Source: DASXTS01 sp036505275
GTDB taxonomy: Bacteria; Actinomycetota; Actinomycetes; Mycobacteriales; Pseudonocardiaceae
Direction of reading: 5' to 3'
DNA length: 12,980 bases
Assembly (NCBI GenBank): GCA_036505275.1
Contig: DASXTS010000259.1
Location: 1-12,980, forward strand
A model generated the notes under the pieces. It was not told the origin of the DNA and ran no database searches. It worked only from the letters and a program-made list of their open reading frames with translations. Shown here piece by piece: positions 7,180-11,868 of this stretch; the stretch's first letter is position 1, and the number at the start of each line of letters is the position of its first letter. Made by a program: the position numbers and the translations under genes.

Positions 7180-8487
7180 TTACTCCCCGACTTCCTTCAG
7201 CCGCGTATCCGTCGCCTTCTTGATGTTGCGGACCGCGGTGGCCACGTCCTCCTGCCCGGCGACGACCTTCGACATCTCGTCAACCACCGCCTTTGCGGCG
7301 ACCCCGAAGGCGGGGCTGGTGTTGGTCCCATAGTTCTCCTGCGCCGTGCGCTTCACGTCGGCGAGGAAGGCGGCCATGTCATCCGACCGCGAGGTGTAGG
7401 AGACTCCCTGCGCGACCAGGTCCTTGCGGGTCGGCAGGAACTGCGCCTTGATGTCGAGCGCGGTCTGCTGCTCCTTGCTGGTGGAGAACTTGATGAACGC
7501 AGCGGCCAGGTCCGGTGTGTCCGACTTGGCCAGCGCGGCGATGAACTTGCCGCCGGGGAAACCGCCGCACTGCTCCGCGCACGGGTTCGGGATGGCCTTC
7601 CAGTTGAACGTCGTCGCCTTGGCGAACTGGCTCACCTGCCAGTTCCCCGACAGATACACCGGGGTGGCCTGGGCAAGGAAGATCTCGTTGGCGCCCTTGT
7701 ACTTGGACCCGGACGCCAACCAGAAGTCCTTGTCCGCCTTGCCGCCGGTCATCAGGCCGGTCAGGGTGCCGATCGCCTTTTCGGCCTTGGCCTGGTCCAG
7801 GGTCTCCTTGCCGTCGGTGATCAGCCGGGTGCCGAACTGGCTGAGCACGGTGCTGACCCGGTGACCCGAGCGGTCCATGGCGAACGAGTACTGGGCGCGG
7901 GCGGCCTGCCTGGCCTTGTCGGCGTTGGCGAGCATCTCGTCCCAGGTCCACGGCTTCTCGTTGGTCGGCGGCTGGATGCCGGCCTTCTGGAACATGTCCA
8001 GGTTGATGAACGGACCGTTCATCGTCAGGTCGCTCGGCACCGCGAGCAGGCCGCCGTCCTTGGATTTCGCGGCGGTCACCATGCCGTCGATGAACTGGTC
8101 GGCATAGTCCTTGCCGACGTAGGGCGCGAGGTCGAGCAGGTCGTCCCGGAACGCCGCGATGTCGGCCAGCCGGACCACGTCGGGCGCCTGGCCGCCGGAG
8201 AGTCGGGCGCGCAGCGATGCCTCCAGATCGGCGAACGGGATGATCTGCAGGTCGACCTTGGCCCCGGTCTCCTTCTGGAACGCCGCGATCGCGTCGCGGG
8301 TTGCCTGCTCGTCCGGCCCGTCGGTGAAGTACAGGTACGTCAGGGTCTTCCCCCTGAAGTCCCCGGAGCTCTGCGGCTGTTGCCCGCCGCCACCGCTGTC
8401 GCCACCGCCGCCAGGCGCGCAGCCCGCCAGTAGGACGGCGGCCGCGGCCACAACGATGGTGCCTCTCCAGCCAGTTCGTAGTCGCAC
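7180..8487 (-). CDS. Sugar ABC transporter solute-binding lipoprotein (SBP_bac_1 type)
   Basis: A 435-residue extracellular, lipid-anchored binding protein that delivers ligand to the two permeases downstream. The N-terminus has a lipoprotein signal: basic start, hydrophobic core IVVAAAAVLLAG, and a lipobox LLAGC with Cys23 as the lipidated residue, followed by a Gly/Ser/Gln-rich flexible linker (24-41). The mature part has the pattern of family 1 sugar-binding proteins: TLTYLYFTDGPDEQATRDAI near residue 48, GGQAPDVVRLADIAAF near 110-130, WTWDEMLANADKAR near 178-192, and the C-terminal FLPTRKDL region. It starts with GTG at 8487, preceded by GGAGGA (8494-8499) with a six-base spacer. It is the first gene of the leftward operon and faces kduI across the shared control region. 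The ligand, probably an unsaturated oligouronide, is inferred from the pathway. Confidence 0.95.
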   Translation of the reverse strand: MRLRTGWRGTIVVAAAAVLLAGCAPGGGGDSGGGGQQPQSSGDFRGKTLTYLYFTDGPDEQATRDAIAAFQKETGAKVDLQIIPFADLEASLRARLSGGQAPDVVRLADIAAFRDDLLDLAPYVGKDYADQFIDGMVTAAKSKDGGLLAVPSDLTMNGPFINLDMFQKAGIQPPTNEKPWTWDEMLANADKARQAARAQYSFAMDRSGHRVSTVLSQFGTRLITDGKETLDQAKAEKAIGTLTGLMTGGKADKDFWLASGSKYKGANEIFLAQATPVYLSGNWQVSQFAKATTFNWKAIPNPCAEQCGGFPGGKFIAALAKSDTPDLAAAFIKFSTSKEQQTALDIKAQFLPTRKDLVAQGVSYTSRSDDMAAFLADVKRTAQENYGTNTSPAFGVAAKAVVDEMSKVVAGQEDVATAVRNIKKATDTRLKEVGE

Positions 8488-8522
8488 CGGACTTCCTCCA
8501 CCTTTTGTCGTGTCGCCCTTTT

Positions 8523-8536
8523 GTGACCCCCGTCAC
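8523..8536. promoter_or_regulatory. Inverted repeat GTGAC-N4-GTCAC, candidate operator
   Basis: Perfect 5-base arms separated by CCCC. It lies 36 bases upstream of the solute-binding protein start, where a repressor could block leftward transcription. One copy of the CCTTTTG repeat abuts and overlaps its left edge. Function is inferred only from symmetry and position. Confidence 0.4.
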
Positions 8537-8580
8537 GGAGTACACCGGGACGGGGGTAGCCCACGGGGTCGCCTTTTGGG

Positions 8581-8586
8581 CATAAT
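8581..8586 (+). promoter_or_regulatory. Possible -10 element of the kduI promoter
   Basis: CATAAT matches five of six bases of the TATAAT consensus and lies 55 bases upstream of the kduI start, in an otherwise GC-rich stretch. No good -35 is seen 16-18 bases upstream, so the promoter may need an activator, or the match may be chance. Transcription from here would begin near 8592, just before the GCCGTACGGC palindrome. Confidence 0.35.
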
Positions 8587-8598
8587 GGGCAAAATTCA

Positions 8599-8608
8599 GC
8601 CGTACGGC
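8599..8608. promoter_or_regulatory. Perfect palindrome GCCGTACGGC, candidate operator
   Basis: A 10-base perfect palindrome immediately downstream of the possible kduI -10, at the site expected for a repressor blocking initiation. The flanking bases do not extend the symmetry. A 10-base palindrome can occur by chance in GC-rich DNA, so support is modest. Confidence 0.35.
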
Positions 8609-8615
8609 AATGACA

Positions 8616-8630
8616 TTCCGTCTAGCGGAA
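8616..8630. promoter_or_regulatory. Inverted repeat TTCCG-N5-CGGAA, candidate IclR-type operator overlapping the kduI ribosome site
   Basis: Perfect 5-base arms around TCTAG form a 15-base symmetric site, a size and A/T-edged shape like sites of IclR-family regulators. The right arm overlaps the kduI ribosome-binding stretch GGAAAGG (8627-8633; eight bases before the ATG). Binding here could therefore repress the kdu operon, and in RNA the arms could partly mask the ribosome site. Confidence 0.4.
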
Positions 8631-8641
8631 AGGCGTCTCCG

Positions 8642-9454
8642 ATGCGGATCCGGCACGCGACCCACCCCGACGAGCTGCCCAGCCTGGACACGGCCGGCCT
8701 GCGGGATCGCTTCCTGCTCACCGACCTCTTCACGCCCGCCGAAGTGCGACTCGAGCTCACCCACCACGACCGGATCGTGATCGGCGGTGCCTGCCCGGAC
8801 GGCGGGTCCCTGCCGCTGCCGGTGCCCGACCAGCTGCGCGCCGACACCTTCACCGACCGGCGCGAGCTGGCCGTCGTAGGCATCGAAGGGGACGGCCAGG
8901 TCGACGTGGCTGGCGAGAAGTTCGCAGCCGGCCGCGGCGACGTGCTCTACGTCGGCCGGGGCTCCGGCCAGGTGACCTTCCACGGCCAGGCCAGGTACTA
9001 CCTGCTGTCCGCGCCGGCGCACAGCGAGCACCCGGTCACCCTGGTTACCAGGGACGACGCGGAAGCGGCGCGGTTCGGCAGCCCGGCGGAGGCGAACGTG
9101 CGCACCATCCGCAAGTACGTCGGCGCGGCCGGCGCGGCCTCGGACCAGCTGACGGTCGGGATCACCACGCTCGAGGAGGGCAGCGTGTGGAACACCATGC
9201 CGTGCCACACGCACGACCGGCGCAGCGAGATCTACCTGTACTTCGGCCTCGGCGAGGGCCGGGTGCTGCACATCTGCGGACGACCGCAGGAGACCCGCAA
9301 CATCGTGGTGGCCGACCAGCAGGCGGTGATCTCGCCGTCCTGGTCGGTGCACTTCGGCGCCGGCACCCGCAGCTACTCGTTCGTCTGGTCCACCGCAGGA
9401 GAGAACATGACCTGGGACGACATGGACCCCGTCGATACGGCCGACCTGCGATGA
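8642..9454 (+). CDS. kduI: 5-dehydro-4-deoxy-D-glucuronate isomerase (4-deoxy-L-threo-5-hexosulose-uronate ketol-isomerase)
   Basis: A 270-residue cupin-fold isomerase that converts 5-keto-4-deoxyuronate into 3-deoxy-D-glycero-2,5-hexodiulosonate. The metal ligands known from the E. coli enzyme (His196, His198, Glu203, His245) are all found at near-identical spacing: His189 and His191 in PCHTHDRRSE, Glu196 in the same block, and His237 in WSVHFGAG. The N-terminus MRIRHATHPDE followed by LDTAGLRDRFL matches the start of family members. This fixes the ATG at 8642, even though an in-frame ATG exists at 8585. GGAAAGG at 8627-8633 is the ribosome site. It is the first gene of the rightward operon and its stop overlaps the kduD start in an ATGA. 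Its presence points to uronates handled by the Kdu branch, for example pectin-type or glycosaminoglycan-type lyase products. Confidence 0.96.
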   Translation: MRIRHATHPDELPSLDTAGLRDRFLLTDLFTPAEVRLELTHHDRIVIGGACPDGGSLPLPVPDQLRADTFTDRRELAVVGIEGDGQVDVAGEKFAAGRGDVLYVGRGSGQVTFHGQARYYLLSAPAHSEHPVTLVTRDDAEAARFGSPAEANVRTIRKYVGAAGAASDQLTVGITTLEEGSVWNTMPCHTHDRRSEIYLYFGLGEGRVLHICGRPQETRNIVVADQQAVISPSWSVHFGAGTRSYSFVWSTAGENMTWDDMDPVDTADLR

Positions 9455-10218
9455 GTTCGGCATGGGCGGCTGATTTCTCGCTGCACGACCGCACCGCCCT
9501 GGTGACGGGTGCGCGCAGCGGAATCGGCCGGGCGTGCGCCCTGGCGCTGGCCGCCGCCGGTGCGGATGTCCTGTGCTGGGGCCGCTCGGGCGACGTCGGT
9601 GACACGGCCGACCAGATCAAGGCCGTCGGCCGCAAGTCCTGGGCGGTCGGCGCCGACCTGCTCGATCTCGACGCCACCGCCGAACACGTCGGTCGCCTGC
9701 TGGACGAGCACCGGATCGACGTGCTGGTGAACAACGCCGGCATCATCCGCCGGGCGCCGGCGGCCGAGACGACCACGCCGGACTGGCGTGATGTGCTGAC
9801 CGTGAACTTGGACGCGGCGTTTGTGCTGGCTACCCTGGTCGGTCGGCACATGCTGAGCAACGGGTGGGGTCGCATCATCAACATGGCATCACTGCTGTCG
9901 TTCCAGGGCGGTATCCTCGTGCCGGCCTATACCGCGAGCAAGCACGGCATCGCGGGCCTGACCAGGGCGCTGGCCAACGAGTGGGCGGCCCGCGGTGTCA
10001 CGGTCAACGCGGTCGCTCCCGGCTACATGGCCACCGACAACACCGCGCCGCTGCGCGCCGATCCGGACCGGGAGCAGGCCATTCGCGGCCGGATTCCCGC
10101 CGGCGAGTGGGGCGAGCCGGAGGACGTGGCGGCCGCGGTGGTCTTCCTCGCCTCCCCGGCCGCCAGGTACGTCAACGGTCACGTCCTCGTCGTCGACGGC
10201 GGCTGGCTGGCGCGATGA
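9451..10218 (+). CDS. kduD: 2-dehydro-3-deoxy-D-gluconate 5-dehydrogenase (SDR family)
   Basis: A 255-residue classical short-chain dehydrogenase expected to reduce 3-deoxy-D-glycero-2,5-hexodiulosonate to 2-keto-3-deoxygluconate with NAD(P)H. The cofactor motif TGARSGIG (19-26), NNAG (94-97), Asn119 in TVNLD, and the catalytic Ser147, Tyr160 and Lys164 (YTASK) are all present. The C-terminal NGHVLVVDGGW matches the family end. Length and the sequence around RIINMASLLSFQGG (141-154) fit KduD rather than a generic reductase, and the directly coupled kduI makes the assignment strong. The ATG at 9451 overlaps the kduI stop, and the stop overlaps the iclR start, both as ATGA. Confidence 0.94.
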   Translation: MSSAWAADFSLHDRTALVTGARSGIGRACALALAAAGADVLCWGRSGDVGDTADQIKAVGRKSWAVGADLLDLDATAEHVGRLLDEHRIDVLVNNAGIIRRAPAAETTTPDWRDVLTVNLDAAFVLATLVGRHMLSNGWGRIINMASLLSFQGGILVPAYTASKHGIAGLTRALANEWAARGVTVNAVAPGYMATDNTAPLRADPDREQAIRGRIPAGEWGEPEDVAAAVVFLASPAARYVNGHVLVVDGGWLAR

Positions 10219-11033
10219 GCAGCCCCCTGCGGGCGGCCCTTGGTGGCCGACCCAGCGCGGGGGCGTCCACCGCGGGGCCGGCCACCGCTCGGCCGGCCAC
10301 CGCCATCGAGAAGGTGGTGAGCGTCTTGGAGGCCCTTGCCGAGCACGATCGGATCAAGGGCCTGTCCGAGGCCACCGGCCTGCCGCCGAGCACCACGCAC
10401 CGCATCCTCAACGAGCTGGCCGAGTTCGGTTGGGTGCACGCCTCGGAGCGGTCGTACGCGCCGGGGCCCCGGCTGCTCGCGCTGGTCCGCCGGATCGACA
10501 CCGACCGGGCCCTGGCCCGGATCGCCGCGGAACCGGTGTCCCGGTTGTGCGGGCAGACCGGGTACACCGTGCACTTCGGTGTGCGGCACGGCGACGTCGC
10601 CGTGTACGCCATCAAGAAGGAGGGCCGGCGGGCCTACCTCATGCGCTCCAGGGTCGGCGACGAGCTGGCGCTGCACCGCACCGCCATCGGCAAGGCGATC
10701 CTGACGCACCTGCCAGAACCGCAGGTCCGCCAGATCGCCGAGCGGACCGGGCTACCCCGCGCCACGGCCGCCACCATCACCGATACCAATGCGCTCCTCG
10801 AACACCTGGCGGAGGTCCGCCGCCGCGGCTGGGCCATGGACGAGGAGGAGAACGAGGAGCACACCCGCTGCGTCGGCGCGGCCGTCCTCGACCCTGACGG
10901 GCGGCCCGTCGGCGCGGTCAGCCTGTCCGCCCTGGTGTTCGACATGCCGGTCGACGTCGCGCACCGGATGGCCGGCCTGGTGGTGGCCGCCGCGAAGGAC
11001 ATCTCCGCCGCGCTGAGCTCCGGCGCGCACTGA
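10215..11033 (+). CDS. IclR-family transcriptional regulator, probable local regulator of uronate catabolism
   Basis: A 272-residue DNA-binding regulator. After a low-complexity Ala/Gly/Thr-rich tail (about 1-29) comes the IclR winged helix-turn-helix, AIEKVVSVLEALAEHD (30-45) with the recognition part EATGLPPSTTHRILNEL (52-68). The effector-binding domain follows: GYTVHFGVRHGDVAVY (116-131), LHRTAIGKAIL (153-163), and CVGAAVLDPDGRPVGAVSLS (219-238), all characteristic of the family. Its ATG at 10215 overlaps the kduD stop, so it is made with the pathway enzymes and probably regulates the divergent promoters at 8488-8641, including its own. By analogy with IclR-type KdgR regulators, the effector may be KDG or a related intermediate; that is inference. 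No separate promoter is seen. Confidence 0.93.
   Translation: MSSPLRAALGGRPSAGASTAGPATARPATAIEKVVSVLEALAEHDRIKGLSEATGLPPSTTHRILNELAEFGWVHASERSYAPGPRLLALVRRIDTDRALARIAAEPVSRLCGQTGYTVHFGVRHGDVAVYAIKKEGRRAYLMRSRVGDELALHRTAIGKAILTHLPEPQVRQIAERTGLPRATAATITDTNALLEHLAEVRRRGWAMDEEENEEHTRCVGAAVLDPDGRPVGAVSLSALVFDMPVDVAHRMAGLVVAAAKDISAALSSGAH
10276..10303. repeat. Short tandem repeat in the iclR 5' end
   Basis: GGCCGGCCACCGC occurs twice with a 15-base period (10276-10288 and 10291-10303), encoding GPATA then RPATA just before the helix-turn-helix domain. It keeps the reading frame and lengthens a disordered N-terminal tail. Confidence 0.7.
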
Positions 11034-11046
11034 CGGCTGCCTCCAA

Positions 11047-11101
11047 GTACCACCATTGCGCCGTAGTTGGGCCTTTAACTACCGCCATTCCGGCGTGGTA
11101 C
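11047..11101. terminator. Nested inverted/direct repeats between convergent genes, candidate bidirectional terminator
   Basis: An outer pair GTACCAC (11047-11053) / GTGGTAC (11095-11101) encloses an inner hairpin GTAGTT (11063-11068) / AACTAC (11077-11082) with an 8-base loop. The element starts 14 bases after the iclR stop and covers the stop codon of the opposing gene, as expected for a terminator serving both. There is no T-run, which is common for actinobacterial terminators. The same stretch also holds a 20-base direct repeat (11048-11067 and 11080-11099, 16 of 20 identical), so another role is possible. Confidence 0.45.
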
Positions 11102-11827
11102 GGGGCCGGGGTTGGGTGCGGTTAAACCTAGAAACTCGTGCACGGCTGCGGAGGTACGGTACGGAGTCATGCTGCGGGTCGTTTCCGCAATGTACGCCGA
11201 GGCTCTCGCCGAGCTCATGCCGGCAGCGAGCTCGGCCGCTTCGCGTGCGTGGCTGGCCGCCTCGTCAGCGGCGCCCTGGTCGGCCAGCGTCCAAGCAAGT
11301 AGGGCAGTGTTGAACATACGGCCACGGTCGTAGCCGTCGCGCATATTGAGCGACTGGCGGGCGAAACGTTCAGCAGCGGCTGGGCGTCCCAGATCGCGAA
11401 GAACATGACCGAATTTGGCGGACAGGTAAGCCTCGTCGAAGTAGCTGAGCCACTGTGGTGTGTTGTCGTTTGGCGGGACAAACTCCCGTTCTGCAGTCTG
11501 CAAGGCCAGGATGCACTCGCGGGTGTTCCCCAGCTGTGCATGACCATGTGCTTCCATCACCGCGGCTTCTGCTCGAAGTGGCCTCAGGCCGGATCGGATA
11601 GCGGCCTGGCGGGCCGCTAGGGCCAAATCGACAGCAGAGTCCGCGGATCGGCTAAAGGAGGCTTGGTGACTCATTCCGGCTAGCATTTCGGCAGCTAAAG
11701 CTGCGTTCCGGGCTTCCTGGCTCAGCTGGAGTGCACGCCGTAAGTTCTTGGGCCCTACTGACGTTTCTGTGGGTGCCAGTTCGTGATCGGTGAGGGCGCA
11801 CGCCGTGTCCTGTCTAGAGTTCCGGGC
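11075..11827 (-). pseudogene. 5'-truncated TPR-containing regulatory protein (C-terminal part of an XRE/TPR-type regulator)
   Basis: The reading frame is open on the minus strand from 11827 to the TAA at 11075. The first ATG inside it is at 11686 (203 residues), but related sequence clearly continues upstream of it, with NLRRALQLSQEA running in frame into the AEMLAGMSHQASF block. It is all helical with TPR-like repeats: ALAARQAAIRSG, AEAAVMEAHGHAQLG, LSYFDEAYLSAKFGHVL and RMFNTALLAWTLADQGA. This is the pattern I associate with the C-terminal half of actinobacterial XRE-type regulators of about 400 residues; the N-terminal DNA-binding half is absent. The frame meets a stop at 11828-11830, close to the start of the insertion sequence, so an IS insertion has probably cut the gene. 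The C-terminus appears natural. Its GC content is visibly lower than in the uronate locus, suggesting a different origin. The exact 5' break is uncertain within about 11755-11827. Confidence 0.7.
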
Positions 11828-11868
11828 TTACCACAGCTTGGAACGATCATGACGGGAACGGCGTGCGC
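11796..11868. repeat. Long imperfect inverted repeat spanning the transposase start
   Basis: The outer arms GCGCACGCCGT (11796-11806) and ACGGCGTGCGC (11858-11868) are perfect 11-base complements. The inner arms GTTCC (11819-11823) / GGAAC (11840-11844) and the GC pairs at 11826-11827 / 11836-11837 add to the stem, leaving TTACCACA as the loop. The transposase GTG (11863-11865) lies inside the right arm, so an RNA reading in from outside would fold and hide the start. Confidence 0.7.

Larger units (their letters stand above)
8488..8641. promoter_or_regulatory. Divergent control region between the transporter and kdu operons
   Basis: These 154 bases are the only sizeable non-coding gap in the catabolic locus and must hold the promoters of both operons. 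They contain several short symmetric elements: GTGAC-N4-GTCAC (8523-8536), the perfect palindrome GCCGTACGGC (8599-8608) and TTCCG-N5-CGGAA (8616-8630). CCTTTTG occurs three times in the same orientation (8501, 8517 and 8572). A CATAAT at 8581-8586 is a plausible -10 for kduI, without a recognisable -35 at the usual distance. I could not find a convincing -10 for the leftward operon. The IclR-family regulator encoded at the end of the kdu operon is the obvious candidate to bind here. Confidence 0.75.

Noticed and set aside
6613..8433. Plus-strand open frame of 606 codons opposite the transporter genes
   Set aside because: The opposite strand encodes a clear permease and a clear lipoprotein with motifs. 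The plus-strand translation is Arg/Gly/His-rich without recognisable features.
8585..8641. Earlier in-frame ATG for kduI
   Set aside because: The 19 extra codons have no counterpart in KduI proteins, cover the candidate operators, and the ATG overlaps the possible -10. The ATG at 8642 has a ribosome site and matches the family N-terminus.
7379..9463. Minus-strand open frame of 694 codons running across the divergent control region and antisense to kduI
   Set aside because: It overlaps kduI and the binding protein in non-coding phases and its translation has no motifs.
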